A DNA stretch of 64,000 nucleotides from Algoriphagus taiwanensis (lineage in GTDB: Bacteria; Bacteroidota; Bacteroidia; Cytophagales; Cyclobacteriaceae), in NCBI RefSeq assembly GCF_036245645.1, contig NZ_BTPE01000003.1, positions 372,001 through 436,000 on the forward strand. Reading direction: 5' to 3'. A model generated the notes under the pieces. That model was not told the origin of the DNA. It was given only the letters and a program-made list of their open reading frames with translations, and did not search any database. Position numbers and translations under genes: made by a program. Shown here one piece after another: positions 25,756 to 35,110 of this stretch. Numbering within the stretch: the stretch's first letter is position 1; every line of letters begins with the position of its first letter.

Positions 25756-25781
25756 AAAAAAGCCTTCCCAACCGGGAAGGC
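25756..25781 (-). terminator. terminator of the thrS-infC-rpmI-rplT run
   Basis: On the minus strand the perfect stem GCCTTCCC-GGTT-GGGAAGGC is followed by six T. It lies 28 bases beyond the rplT stop. On the plus strand the hairpin has no T run after it, so it is less likely to stop Nramp transcription. Confidence 0.85.
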
Positions 25782-25808
25782 CTTCCGCAAAATAAGGATG
25801 TGCCGACC

Positions 25809-26153
25809 TTATTTTACTCTTTCAACTACAGCTTTGAATGCCTCAGGGTGATTCATCGCCAAATCAGCCAAAACCTTACGGTTAAGCTCGATATCGGCTT
25901 TTTTCAACATCCCCATGAACTGAGAATAGGAAATCCCGTGCTCTCTAGCACCGGCATTGATACGCTGGATCCACAAAGCTCTGAATTCTCTCTTCTTCGC
26001 TTTTCTGTCTCTGTACGCATACTGAAGACCTTTCTCGTACTTGTTTTTGGCTACCGTCCACACGTTTTTACCTCTTCCGAAGTATCCTCTTGTGGCCTTA
26101 AGCACTTTTTTTCTTCTTGCTCTTGACGCTACTGCGTTTACTGATCTAGGCAT
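25809..26153 (-). CDS. rplT: 50S ribosomal protein L20
   Basis: A 114-residue L20 with the basic N-terminal tail MPRSVNAVASRARRKKVLK and the core GYFGRGKNVWTVAKN, KKREFRALWIQRINAGAR and AREHGISYSQFMGML. L20 is essential for early 50S assembly. It is last in the order infC-rpmI-rplT, as in most bacteria. A 106-base gap separates it from rpmI; in other bacteria L20 represses its own operon through leader RNA structure, but I see no proof here. Confidence 0.97.
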   Translation of the reverse strand: MPRSVNAVASRARRKKVLKATRGYFGRGKNVWTVAKNKYEKGLQYAYRDRKAKKREFRALWIQRINAGAREHGISYSQFMGMLKKADIELNRKVLADLAMNHPEAFKAVVERVK

Positions 26154-26259
26154 GATTTTTTGTTTTTTGACACTCGGTGTTCCGTTTGACTGGAATCTTG
26201 ATTACCGAAGCATCTGGTGAATAAATAAACCTTAATTAATTGTTGAGATTAGTCGAAAA

Positions 26260-26454
26260 TCAGATTTTCAACATGTCTCTTACTCTACCTTCGTCGGAAG
26301 TGTGAACCAAACCAGCTTTGGTCAATTCTCTCTTACGCTTGGTAGATTTTTTGGTGAGGATGTGGCTTTTGAAAGCGTGCTTCCTCTTGATTTTGCCGGT
26401 TCCTGTTAGGGAAAACCGCTTTTTTGCACCGGATTTAGTTTTTACTTTTGGCAT
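26260..26454 (-). CDS. rpmI: 50S ribosomal protein L35
   Basis: A 64-residue basic protein with the L35 pattern MPKVKTKSGAKKRFSLTGTG and KHAFKSHILTKKSTKRKR. It lies 24 bases after infC and 106 bases before rplT on the same strand, as part of the initiation factor and ribosomal protein operon. Confidence 0.97.
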   Translation of the reverse strand: MPKVKTKSGAKKRFSLTGTGKIKRKHAFKSHILTKKSTKRKRELTKAGLVHTSDEGRVRDMLKI

Positions 26455-26478
26455 TTTACTGTATTTAGTTGGTTGAAA

Positions 26479-27033
26479 TTACTTTTTCTGTGCCTTGGGG
26501 GCAATGAAGATATTCATCCGCTTACCTTCCAATCTTGGCATTTGCTCCACTGCTCCATAGTCTTCCAAAGCCTGAGCGAATTTCAGCAGAAGCATCTCTC
26601 CTCTCTCTTTGAAAACAATGGAACGCCCAACAAAGTGAACGTAAGCCTTTACCTTAGCTCCCTCTTTTAAGAAGTTGATCGCATGCTTCAGTTTGAAGTT
26701 GAAGTCATGATCGTCGGTATTAGGCCCGAAGCGGATTTCCTTTAAAACTACCTTAGCTGCATTGGCCTTGATCTCCTTCTGCTTTTTCTTCTGCTCGTAC
26801 TTAAACTTCGCATAATCGATGATTTTACATACGGGAGGTGAGGCGTTAGGAGAGATCTCCACGAGGTCTAGCTCGTTTTCCTGGGCAAGTCTGAGGGCTT
26901 TTTCGATAGGAAGTACTGCATTTCCTCCCTCTACAAAATCACCTACAAGGCGCACTTCACGTACGCGTATTTTCTCGTTTACCCGATATGGTTCTTCTCT
27001 TCTTCCTCTGGGCTGTTGTGGTCTTTGACTCAA
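26479..27033 (-). CDS. infC: translation initiation factor IF-3
   Basis: A 184-residue IF-3, which keeps the subunits apart and checks start codons. The N-terminal domain has YRVNEKIRVREVRLVG and the C-terminal domain has VVLKEIRFGPNTDDHDFNFK with the end MNIFIAPKA. No ATG lies upstream in frame; the best start is TTG at 27033. In E. coli infC starts with AUU, by which IF-3 limits its own synthesis. A rare start here fits similar autoregulation (inferred). It lies 82 bases after thrS on the same strand. Confidence 0.95.
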   Translation of the reverse strand: MSQRPQQPRGRREEPYRVNEKIRVREVRLVGDFVEGGNAVLPIEKALRLAQENELDLVEISPNASPPVCKIIDYAKFKYEQKKKQKEIKANAAKVVLKEIRFGPNTDDHDFNFKLKHAINFLKEGAKVKAYVHFVGRSIVFKERGEMLLLKFAQALEDYGAVEQMPRLEGKRMNIFIAPKAQKK

Positions 27034-27115
27034 GTTTGCTAAGTGGTTTATTTTAAATTGCCTGCAAATATCGGAATTATTTCCAATTCAAAAAACTGAA
27101 TGAAAGAATACGTCA

Positions 27116-29065
27116 TCAGTCTTTGCTTAAGGATTGGGAAATAATTCCTTGAAAATAATGAATAAACTCATCTATTGTTTGGCTTCCCAAGTCACCTTGT
27201 CCATGTTTTCGGACAGATACTTTGCCTTCTTCCTGTTCTTTTTCACCTACGATGAGCATAAAAGGTACCTTTTTCACTTCAGAATCCCTGATTTTTCGGC
27301 CGATTTTCTCATCTCGGTTATCAATCGATCCGGTGATACCTGCATCTTCGAGTAAACCTTTCAATTCTTCTGCGTAGGCTACATATTTCTCGGAAATAGG
27401 AAGAATATTAATTTGCTCAGGGGCTAACCAAAGCGGGAAATCGCCGGCACAATGCTCGATCAATACCGCCACAAATCGCTCCAAAGAGCCAAATGGCGCC
27501 CTGTGAATCATAACAGGCCGGTGCTTTTGGTTGTCCGAACCGATGTATTCCAGCTGGAATCGATCAGGAAGCTGATAATCTACCTGAATGGTTCCCAATT
27601 GCCACTTTCTTCCCAAGGCATCCTTTACCATGAAGTCCAGCTTAGGACCATAGAAAGCCGCTTCTCCCAATTCGGTGACAGTCTCCAAGCCCTTCTCTGC
27701 AGCAGCTTCAATAATCGCAGCTTCTGCTTTTTCCCAAGCTTCATCGGTACCGATGTATTTTTCTTTCTTTTCCGGATCTCTCAAAGAAATCTGTGCGGTA
27801 TAATCCTGAAATCCAAGTGCTTTGAATACGTAAAGCACCAAATCAATCACTTTGATAAACTCTTCCTTGACCTGATCCGGACGGCAGAAAATATGCGCAT
27901 CATCCTGAGTAAATCCTCGAACGCGGGTCAAACCATGCAATTCGCCACTTTGCTCATATCTGTAAACGGTTCCAAACTCTGCATATCGAATAGGCAAATC
28001 CTTATACGATCTAGGCTTATGCTTGTAGATCTCGCAGTGATGCGGGCAGTTCATCGGCTTCAGCAAAAAGGCCTCCCCTTCGTTGGGTGTAGTGATAGGC
28101 TGAAAGGAATCCTTACCGTACTTCTCGTAGTGACCGGAAGTCTCATACAAAGCTTTGTGCCCGATGTGAGGAGTAGTCACCTGCTGATAGCCGGACTTAT
28201 CCTGTGCTCTTTTCATAAAAGCAACCAATCGCTCCCTGAGCAAAGTCCCTTTAGGAAGCCAAAGTGGAAGACCCATTCCCACTTTCTCAGAGAAAGTAAA
28301 AAGCTCCAATTCGCGTCCGATCTTTCTGTGATCGCGTTTTTTGGCTTCTTCTAGCAAGGTCAAATAATCTTTTAGCTCCTGGGCTTTGGGGAAAGTGACT
28401 CCATAAATACGAGTCAGCATTTTGCGCTTCTCATCCCCTCTCCAGTACGCTCCGGCGATATTGGTCAGCTTTACGGCTTTCACAAATCCAGTATTCGGAA
28501 TATGCGGACCACGGCAAAGGTCAGTGAAGTTCCCCTGCTCATAAAAAGTGATCGAGCCATCTTCCAATCCTTCCAAAAGGTCCAACTTGTACTCATCTCC
28601 TTTTTCCTGGAAGTAGGCCACCGCGTCTTTTTTGGATATTTCCTTTCGGATAAATTCGCTTTTCTGTTTAGCCAACTCGATCATTTTGGCCTCAATCTTT
28701 TCGAGCTCCTCTCCTTCCAGTTTGTGGTCACCAAAGTCCACATCGTAGTAGAAACCGGTTTCAATCGGGGGTCCGATTCCGAATTTGATCCCAGGATAAA
28801 GCGCTTCTAATGCTTCTGCCATCAAGTGGGCTGAAGAATGCCAAAAGGTATTTTTTCCTTCTACATCATTCCAAGTAAGCAACTGTAGTGTTGAATCTTG
28901 TTCAATAGCTCGGGTAGCATCCCAAACCTGACCGTTAACTTTGGCAGCAAGAACATTCCGGGCCAAACCCTCGCTGATACTGGCAGCAATCTGCAGTCCG
29001 GTAGTTCCTTTTTCATACTCCCTCACCGAACCATCGGGAAGGGTAATTTTAATTTGTTGTGACAT
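27116..29065 (-). CDS. thrS: threonyl-tRNA synthetase
   Basis: A 649-residue class II synthetase that charges tRNA-Thr. The N-terminal TGS domain (TLPDGSVREYEKGTTG) is followed by the zinc-dependent editing domain (HSSAHLMAEALEALYPG). The catalytic domain has PMNCPHHCEIYKHKPRSYKD, motif 2 LTRVRGFTQDDAHIFCRPDQ, and motif 3 near HRAPFGSLERFVAVLIEHC. The anticodon domain closes the protein. The length is standard. It heads the same-strand run with infC, rpmI and rplT. Confidence 0.98.
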   Translation of the reverse strand: MSQQIKITLPDGSVREYEKGTTGLQIAASISEGLARNVLAAKVNGQVWDATRAIEQDSTLQLLTWNDVEGKNTFWHSSAHLMAEALEALYPGIKFGIGPPIETGFYYDVDFGDHKLEGEELEKIEAKMIELAKQKSEFIRKEISKKDAVAYFQEKGDEYKLDLLEGLEDGSITFYEQGNFTDLCRGPHIPNTGFVKAVKLTNIAGAYWRGDEKRKMLTRIYGVTFPKAQELKDYLTLLEEAKKRDHRKIGRELELFTFSEKVGMGLPLWLPKGTLLRERLVAFMKRAQDKSGYQQVTTPHIGHKALYETSGHYEKYGKDSFQPITTPNEGEAFLLKPMNCPHHCEIYKHKPRSYKDLPIRYAEFGTVYRYEQSGELHGLTRVRGFTQDDAHIFCRPDQVKEEFIKVIDLVLYVFKALGFQDYTAQISLRDPEKKEKYIGTDEAWEKAEAAIIEAAAEKGLETVTELGEAAFYGPKLDFMVKDALGRKWQLGTIQVDYQLPDRFQLEYIGSDNQKHRPVMIHRAPFGSLERFVAVLIEHCAGDFPLWLAPEQINILPISEKYVAYAEELKGLLEDAGITGSIDNRDEKIGRKIRDSEVKKVPFMLIVGEKEQEEGKVSVRKHGQGDLGSQTIDEFIHYFQGIISQSLSKD

Positions 29066-29175
29066 GTGTTTTTGTTTTTCTGCCCATACAAACAGGCAGG
29101 TGAATCAGGGTGCAAATATGCATAACCGAAAACCAAAGGAAAAATCTGGGGAAAAGGAATATTTAAATGAACAGT

Positions 29176-30402
29176 TTATTCCTTTACGGTGTAAACAATT
29201 AATACTGGGTTTTCAGAGTCTTTAGCCGCGATAGCCACTTTGCCCAACTCATTCCCTTTTCCTTTAATGTAGTCCTCAAAGGCTTTCTGGCTTAGAGATT
29301 CTTTCTTTTTTTGAATCAATTTAAATAAATCCTTACCTGGATACTTTTCTCCTACCATATTATCATTAAATCGATATAAAAGAGAGTATGAATCAAAACC
29401 ACCATCCAGATCATTCTCTATCCGGCCCTTTATAACATGGTTTTCTTGAGTTTTTCTGTCAAAAAACACATTGAAGAAAGCCTCCTCATACTTGAAGCCG
29501 GAATAAAAAAGCGACTCAGTCAAGAACCATTGGTGAGGGACGAAATACAGTTTTGCCCTTTTATTTATAAAATCCAGCCTCTGCAGGGCATCATGCTGTT
29601 CCTCAATAAGCTTCATTTCATCCATGCTTTGGGCATATTTCCCAAAATCAAATGCTAGTGTGGGTATCAGTTTTCCATCTTTTCCTTTCCAAATGGTATC
29701 CTGAAACGCCATTCCAAAAAAGACCTCTCCCCTAAAATTCAAAAAATTGTTTCTTCCTGAAAAACTACCATAATATCCCCTTTCTTGAAATGGTAGAAAA
29801 GCGGTCGAATCCTGAAAATTTTCATTTACACTTCTAACAAAAAATTCTTCGGAGTCACGGGTATTGGAATAAAAATAATAACGATTTTCTTTTTCGGAAT
29901 AAATGCCAGAACCCACATGTTTTTTCAATTTTTCTTCCCGAAGAAATTTTCCATCCAAGCTAAACCACATTAATTTCGGAGGATAAACACCTAACAAGAG
30001 TATCTCTTCATTAACAATGATTGCATTATCAAAGTCCAAATATTTTTCTGGCCCCTCTCCGTATGCCCGGATTTTTGATAAATAATTTCCCAGCCTATCA
30101 AATACATGAATACACTTGCAACCAAAAATATCTAATGTGAAAATCTTATCTCCATGAAAGATAATTTTTTGTATACCAGCATTTAGTTGAGCAGCTTCTG
30201 AATCATCCTTAAGCCAAATGTATTCGACCTCCGGCTCGAAAAATTCCGAAAGTTTACCCTCCTTAGCTTCCGAAAGATCGATTTTGATGACTTCCAACCC
30301 ATCCTTCTCAGAAATAAAAGATTGCTTTTCAACTCTTGAGCAGGAAAGAAAAATAAATGAGATTTTCAAGATCAATCCTATGATTTTGTGGTTTATCCCC
30401 AT
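29176..30402 (-). CDS. 6-bladed beta-propeller lipoprotein
   Basis: A 408-residue lipoprotein (lipobox FLSC, Cys21). The mature part has propeller-like repeats of the NHL kind, with FDRLGNYLSKIRAYGEGPEKY as the typical phrase of the Bacteroidota 6-bladed beta-propeller family, earlier called DUF4934. Such proteins are anchored in the envelope and are often next to transport or surface proteins; their role is not known. It lies 23 bases after a truncated DUF5686 gene tail, which may once have been transcribed with it. Confidence 0.82.
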   Translation of the reverse strand: MGINHKIIGLILKISFIFLSCSRVEKQSFISEKDGLEVIKIDLSEAKEGKLSEFFEPEVEYIWLKDDSEAAQLNAGIQKIIFHGDKIFTLDIFGCKCIHVFDRLGNYLSKIRAYGEGPEKYLDFDNAIIVNEEILLLGVYPPKLMWFSLDGKFLREEKLKKHVGSGIYSEKENRYYFYSNTRDSEEFFVRSVNENFQDSTAFLPFQERGYYGSFSGRNNFLNFRGEVFFGMAFQDTIWKGKDGKLIPTLAFDFGKYAQSMDEMKLIEEQHDALQRLDFINKRAKLYFVPHQWFLTESLFYSGFKYEEAFFNVFFDRKTQENHVIKGRIENDLDGGFDSYSLLYRFNDNMVGEKYPGKDLFKLIQKKKESLSQKAFEDYIKGKGNELGKVAIAAKDSENPVLIVYTVKE

Positions 30403-30425
30403 ACATCAAATAATTAAAATTAATA

Positions 30426-30540
30426 CTAAAGAATAATCTGTGCACTGACTTTTACGTGAAATGGCTTTGCGCCTTGATTATCCAAATAGGTCATTCTATG
30501 GAAGAAATCTACCCGGAAAAACCTAAAGATGTTCTTGATC
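30426..30540 (-). pseudogene. 3' remnant of a second DUF5686 gene
   Basis: This stretch matches the last ~35 codons of the full DUF5686 gene at 31265. Its frame ends RVDFFHRMTYLDNQGAK, then PFHVKVSAQIIL and TAG. Compared with the intact gene over those codons I count eight synonymous changes (including the stop) and only two replacements (Lys to Arg, Pro to Gln). The remainder of the copy is absent. It therefore looks like the tail of a once-functional paralogue. Confidence 0.85.
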
Positions 30541-30574
30541 CAACAATTTAGCTCCACAAGGTGAATCTAGAAGC

Positions 30575-31135
30575 CTAAAAACTCTTACCAAAACTAATTC
30601 CAGCAAATCTGGGTTCAAAGCTCCAATCTTCTCTGCCACCTACAGGAACATTAAAAAACGGAGTATAACCAATTCTAAAGAAGAATCCACCTTTAGGTTT
30701 TTGATATCGATAACCAATTCTGAAAGGAAGCAGACTCTCAAACACGACTTTGTCTTCTAATTCTGAGGTTTCTGAATTAAAGTTCAAACTTGTGGCTAAA
30801 TGAGGAGTCACTCCAAAACCTAGTTCCAAGTGATGGTCTCTTTTCCCAATGAGACCAGAAACTTCTAAGGGAACTGCTGGGTTAAAAACTGTTTTCCCTT
30901 GCACCCGATCTGCCCAAAGCGCAAAACCAGCACTCCCAATCACCTTTAGTAAACCTTTCTCATGAAAAAGTCTACCATATGAAAAAGCATATTGACCTGC
31001 ATTACCCCCAAGATCAAGGTAAATGGCATTTTTTGCGGTGAATGTTTGTACCTCTTTTTGAGCAAAAACATATGAATTAGACAAATTGAAAAACACAAAA
31101 ATGACTATACAGAATTTTAAAACAGAAGTTTTCAT
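30575..31135 (-). CDS. predicted outer-membrane beta-barrel protein
   Basis: A 186-residue exported protein with signal peptide (MKTSVLKFCIVIFVFFN...VFAQ). The mature part alternates hydrophobic and polar residues with Gly/aromatic pairs, as in small outer-membrane barrels: YLDLGGNAGQYAFSYGRLFH, FRIGYRYQKPKGGFFFRIG, and the C-terminal PRFAGISFGKSF. I start at 31135, since the 13 residues before it are unsupported. It sits between the DUF5686 remnant and the intact DUF5686 gene. The function is unknown; an 18-base A tract lies about 100 bases upstream. Confidence 0.72.
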   Translation of the reverse strand: MKTSVLKFCIVIFVFFNLSNSYVFAQKEVQTFTAKNAIYLDLGGNAGQYAFSYGRLFHEKGLLKVIGSAGFALWADRVQGKTVFNPAVPLEVSGLIGKRDHHLELGFGVTPHLATSLNFNSETSELEDKVVFESLLPFRIGYRYQKPKGGFFFRIGYTPFFNVPVGGREDWSFEPRFAGISFGKSF

Positions 31136-31235
31136 AGCTCTAAGGTGAAAAGTGAAACCTACTTTCTTATCCAAATACTCCCCGTCTTCGCGAGGTTTCA
31201 GATCAGATAAGTTTTTTTAATATAAAGCTCATTTG

Positions 31236-31253
31236 AAAAAAAAAAAAAAAAAA
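31236..31253. repeat. homopolymeric A18 tract
   Basis: Eighteen A in a row lie between the DUF5686 stop and the start of the barrel gene, about 100 bases upstream of the latter. Such tracts change length by slippage and can alter promoter spacing. Confidence 0.9.
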
Positions 31254-31264
31254 TAGGTGAAATT

Positions 31265-33757
31265 TTACAAAATAATTTGTGCACTGACTTTTACGTGAAA
31301 TGGTTTCGCCCCAGGATTATCCAAATAAGTCATTCTATGGAAGAAATCCACCCGGAAAAACTTAAAGATGTTCTCTATCCCATAGCCTAATTCCAAATAA
31401 GGCACTCCAAAATCAAGTCTTCCAAAGGTCTCAATCGGATTGCCCTCCGGATTAAAGGTTGGGGCATTTTGGATGTTTTCATCACGTACTGAACCAAACA
31501 AAACATTGGCATTGGCGACTGCTCTCCATTTCAGTTTTTTCATCAGAGGAATCCGATTGAGCAAGAATCCTTCAAAAAAGTGACGATACCTTAGACTCAT
31601 GTATCGATCAGAGGCAAATTCATTGAAATTCATCGTATTGAAGGCAGCTGTTGTGTAAAAAAGGGTTTCGTTACCCAAGTGATTTTTCAAAATCGGATAA
31701 GGCACCTCTCCAAATACCTGACCCGCATCCACTTCATATCTCGACACCCCAAACAATCCCATATTCACCCGCTGATAAAGGTAAAAACTCAGCTTAGTGT
31801 AGCGGATATCTCCGATCAAAAAGTCAATTCCACGGGTATAATTAACCTCAAAAATCGGCCATCTAGAAGGTCCAAAGGACGCTCTTTCGTTGTCATTGAT
31901 GATGATGATCTCATCCCGCCCATAGCGAAGACCGGCACGGATTTCTGTGGTCTGGAACTCAGATCGGTATTCCCGGGTATCTTTTTCAAGATAGTAAAAG
32001 TCATACAGCGGATCAAAATCAAACAGATTCAGCCCAGCTGTGAACAAGAAACCCTTAAAAAACTCCCGCTGAAAAGTCAGCTTCTGAGTCGTGGCAATGA
32101 ATGGCCTTCTCAAGGTGCCAAACCGGCTGGCAGCCAGGAAAATGCTATTGCCCTGAAGACTCTCCATTTCCAACCCTACCTGATCGATTTCCTTAGATGC
32201 GCTAAGCTTAAGCGTCGTCCATCTTGCCCGATCCAAAATCCGTGTGGCTGAGGCAGAATACTTAAATCGCTCATCCTTAAACCCATAAGCCAAATAGCCC
32301 TGAAACGCCCATTTATTGGAAAACTTGTAATTGGTGCGAAGTCCCATTCCTAGGCGAACACCTTCCACATTGTTGTAATTGCCAAACTCGGTCCAAGGTC
32401 CCAAGTCGATTTTCCCAACAGGTAAAAACCCTGTCGCGAAAAACTTCAAGCCTTCGGAATAGAATCGGATGATAGGAATGGTCTTCAACGTATCCACCAT
32501 CTGAAGCACCGCCAACTCCTCGCTGCTGAGTGGATCCTTTCTGTTTTCACTCCAAAACTCAGGCGTACCTGTCCCAAAATCCGGTAGAAGCTCGACCGAT
32601 TGATTGAAAAAACGGGTGGGTTGAGGATCATTAAGCTTGACACTGTCAGTAGCAGTGTAGAATTTGGCCAGCAAACCGGCCGTTTGGGGAGTCACCTGCC
32701 CTATTTTGATCTGAACCCGGGTTTTGGAAGGAATTAAAGGTCCGGCGGTTGTGGGTTCCAATTCCTGCTGGATTTTTATCCGCTCGATAAAGTTGAGATT
32801 AGCAGACTTGGGAATCGTCAAATCCACCTGCTTCAGGGCATAGGTTTTGGAATTGATCCAAATGGTACCGGAAAAGGCCAAATCTTGCTCTCTTCGGGGA
32901 TAAACCTGAAGCTTGTAGCAGGAATCCTGCCCCACCAAAACCGAATCCAAGAGGTCGTAATCATAAAAAGTCTTCCATCCATCCGCAATCGGCGAGATGA
33001 ACTCTTTCTCCAGAATATTCAGCCAATTTTTGTAAAAATTATACTCCTGAAAAGCCGAACCTGTGATCTGTGAGGTAGTGGAACCGTCAGTAATCCCGAC
33101 TCCGGTTACTTTGGTTTTCTCGATGACCTCCTTTCTGAGTTCAGGGTTATTCCTGTAATAAAACCGGGAAACTGTCTCCGAGAAGAAAACCGGAAGGATC
33201 TTCTCCCCTTCATCATTGGTCAGCTGTCGGATGCTGTCTAACACTGAAGTGACTTTTTGCACGGATTTTCGTTGCCTAAACTCTTCCGAGAGATGATCTA
33301 TGTCGATCTCGATTTTGGTGTAGTTCTTTGTTTCGTAGGCCTCCAAACTCCTTTTGTCAAAGTCCTTCCTTCGCTCAGATGCTTTTCGGATAATCTCAAA
33401 TGCTGGATTTTCCCCGGCTTCGAAGACAAAAGCTTCGAGTTCAAAAGAGGAAGGTCTAAGCTGGAAATTGATCTTTTGATCAGGAATCCGCTCTAAAGGT
33501 TTGCTTTGAGAAAGGTAACCCAGATAGCTCACCTTAATGGAATCCGCAAGCGTCCGGGTTTCAATCAGGTAATTCCCTTCAAAATCCGTGGTGATTCCGA
33601 CAGTAGTGCCCACCAAAATCACGTTGGCAAAGGCAATGGGATCACCCGTCTCGGCATCAGTCACCTTTCCCGATATGGAATATTGGGCGAAGGAAATCTG
33701 TGAAAAGGCTAGAAAAAAACAGGAAAATACTACCCGCAGGATCAAGGATTGGAACAC
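31265..33757 (-). CDS. DUF5686 outer-membrane protein with carboxypeptidase-like domain
   Basis: An 830-residue exported protein. After the signal peptide (ending SFAQ) comes a CarboxypepD_reg-like domain (YSISGKVTDAETGDPIAFAN), then the long DUF5686 region whose C-terminal ~400 residues look like a barrel (many Gly/aromatic strands; ends PFHVKVSAQIIL). The start is GTG, directly before the signal peptide. This family is restricted mainly to Bacteroidota and lies in the outer membrane; its role is not known. It resembles TonB-dependent receptors in the plug-proximal domain but lacks a TonB-type plug. The tail is duplicated at 30426. Confidence 0.88.
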   Translation of the reverse strand: MFQSLILRVVFSCFFLAFSQISFAQYSISGKVTDAETGDPIAFANVILVGTTVGITTDFEGNYLIETRTLADSIKVSYLGYLSQSKPLERIPDQKINFQLRPSSFELEAFVFEAGENPAFEIIRKASERRKDFDKRSLEAYETKNYTKIEIDIDHLSEEFRQRKSVQKVTSVLDSIRQLTNDEGEKILPVFFSETVSRFYYRNNPELRKEVIEKTKVTGVGITDGSTTSQITGSAFQEYNFYKNWLNILEKEFISPIADGWKTFYDYDLLDSVLVGQDSCYKLQVYPRREQDLAFSGTIWINSKTYALKQVDLTIPKSANLNFIERIKIQQELEPTTAGPLIPSKTRVQIKIGQVTPQTAGLLAKFYTATDSVKLNDPQPTRFFNQSVELLPDFGTGTPEFWSENRKDPLSSEELAVLQMVDTLKTIPIIRFYSEGLKFFATGFLPVGKIDLGPWTEFGNYNNVEGVRLGMGLRTNYKFSNKWAFQGYLAYGFKDERFKYSASATRILDRARWTTLKLSASKEIDQVGLEMESLQGNSIFLAASRFGTLRRPFIATTQKLTFQREFFKGFLFTAGLNLFDFDPLYDFYYLEKDTREYRSEFQTTEIRAGLRYGRDEIIIINDNERASFGPSRWPIFEVNYTRGIDFLIGDIRYTKLSFYLYQRVNMGLFGVSRYEVDAGQVFGEVPYPILKNHLGNETLFYTTAAFNTMNFNEFASDRYMSLRYRHFFEGFLLNRIPLMKKLKWRAVANANVLFGSVRDENIQNAPTFNPEGNPIETFGRLDFGVPYLELGYGIENIFKFFRVDFFHRMTYLDNPGAKPFHVKVSAQIIL

Positions 33758-33910
33758 GATTTTGAAAACTTCCGCAAATTAAGTGACTATGGAACGGCTT
33801 TGGGCTATTGAGAAGTATAAATTTTGGATAAAACTCTTACCAATTTCAAACCGACTCTCCTGCGATTTGGTTTTTCCGCTCTTATATTTGGGCAAAAATT
33901 TGGAGCGCGC

Positions 33911-35110
33911 ATGGTTTACGATGTAGTGATTATTGGAGGTGGAATTGTGGGCTTGGCCACAGGACTCAAGGTGCTAAAAGCCCGTCCTGACCTGAAAATA
34001 GCAGTTTTGGAAAAAGAAGATCAGCTGGCCAAGCATCAAACCGGAAATAATTCCGGGGTAATTCACTCTGGACTTTACTACAAGCCCGGGTCCCTCAAAG
34101 CTACCAATTGCATCAACGGGTATCATGAGTTGGTTCGCTTTTGCGAAGAGGAAAAAATTCCTTTCGAAATCACAGGAAAGGTCGTAGTCGCTACCCGTGA
34201 AGAGCAAAAGCCCCTTTTGGATAATCTACTCACCCGTGGGCTTCAAAATGGCTTGACCGGCACCAGAAAAATCACCTTGGAAGAACTCAAGAGCTATGAG
34301 CCTCATTGCACAGGAGTCGCAGCTATTCACGTTCCTCAGACAGGAATTGTGGATTATTATCAGGTTGCTTTGGCTTTTGGAAGAAAAATCCTTCAGCTAG
34401 GTGGAGAAATTTTTCTTGAACATAAAGCGCTGAAAATAAATCAGAAAGAAGGAATCAACTACATAGAGACTTCAAAAAAAACCATTGAGTCTAAATTGGT
34501 CATCAATTGTGCGGGACTTTATTCCGACAAGGTTGCATTGATGAACGATGCGGCTATTCAGGATGTCAAAATCATTCCTTTTAGAGGCGAGTATTACAAG
34601 CTGAAGAAAGAAAAGGAATACCTCGTCAAAAACCTGATTTACCCTGTTCCAGATCCTAATTTCCCTTTTTTAGGTGTGCATTTCACCCGGATGAAAAAGG
34701 GAGGTGTAGAAGCTGGGCCCAATGCAGTTTTGGCTTTTCGAAGAGAAGGATACAAAAAGTCTCAGATCCATTTGGGCGAATTGGCCGAGACATTGGCTTG
34801 GCCTGGCTTCCAAAAAGTGGCGGGAAAGTACTGGAAAACAGGTTTTGGGGAGCTTTACCGCTCTTTTTCCAAGGCAGCCTTTACCAAAGCCCTGCAGGAA
34901 CTGATTCCTGAAATCCAGGAATCGGATTTGGTGGATGGAGGTGCCGGGGTCAGAGCTCAAGCCTGTGATCGTACGGGAGGATTGCTGGATGACTTTGCAA
35001 TCCGGGAGTCAGCCTATGCCATCAATGTGCTTAATGCCCCAAGTCCGGCTGCGACTAGCTCTCTATCTATCGGAGGTACAGTGGCAGAGATGGCCTTAAA
35101 GCGGTTTTAA
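33911..35110 (+). CDS. lhgO: L-2-hydroxyglutarate oxidase
   Basis: A 399-residue FAD enzyme that oxidises L-2-hydroxyglutarate to 2-oxoglutarate, passing electrons to the membrane quinone pool. It has DVVIIGGGIVGLATGLKVL (FAD motif), KHQTGNNSGVIHSGLYYKPG, FLGVHFTRMKKGGVEAGPNA and the end NAPSPAATSSLSIGGTVAE, typical of LhgO. The ATG at 33911 directly precedes the FAD motif; the frame runs back to 33824 without family support. It overlaps the convergent hydrolase gene by four bases at the 3' ends. Confidence 0.92.
   Translation: MVYDVVIIGGGIVGLATGLKVLKARPDLKIAVLEKEDQLAKHQTGNNSGVIHSGLYYKPGSLKATNCINGYHELVRFCEEEKIPFEITGKVVVATREEQKPLLDNLLTRGLQNGLTGTRKITLEELKSYEPHCTGVAAIHVPQTGIVDYYQVALAFGRKILQLGGEIFLEHKALKINQKEGINYIETSKKTIESKLVINCAGLYSDKVALMNDAAIQDVKIIPFRGEYYKLKKEKEYLVKNLIYPVPDPNFPFLGVHFTRMKKGGVEAGPNAVLAFRREGYKKSQIHLGELAETLAWPGFQKVAGKYWKTGFGELYRSFSKAAFTKALQELIPEIQESDLVDGGAGVRAQACDRTGGLLDDFAIRESAYAINVLNAPSPAATSSLSIGGTVAEMALKRF

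Noticed and set aside
33824..33910. Upstream extension of lhgO
   Set aside because: The FAD motif begins directly after ATG 33911, as in the family.
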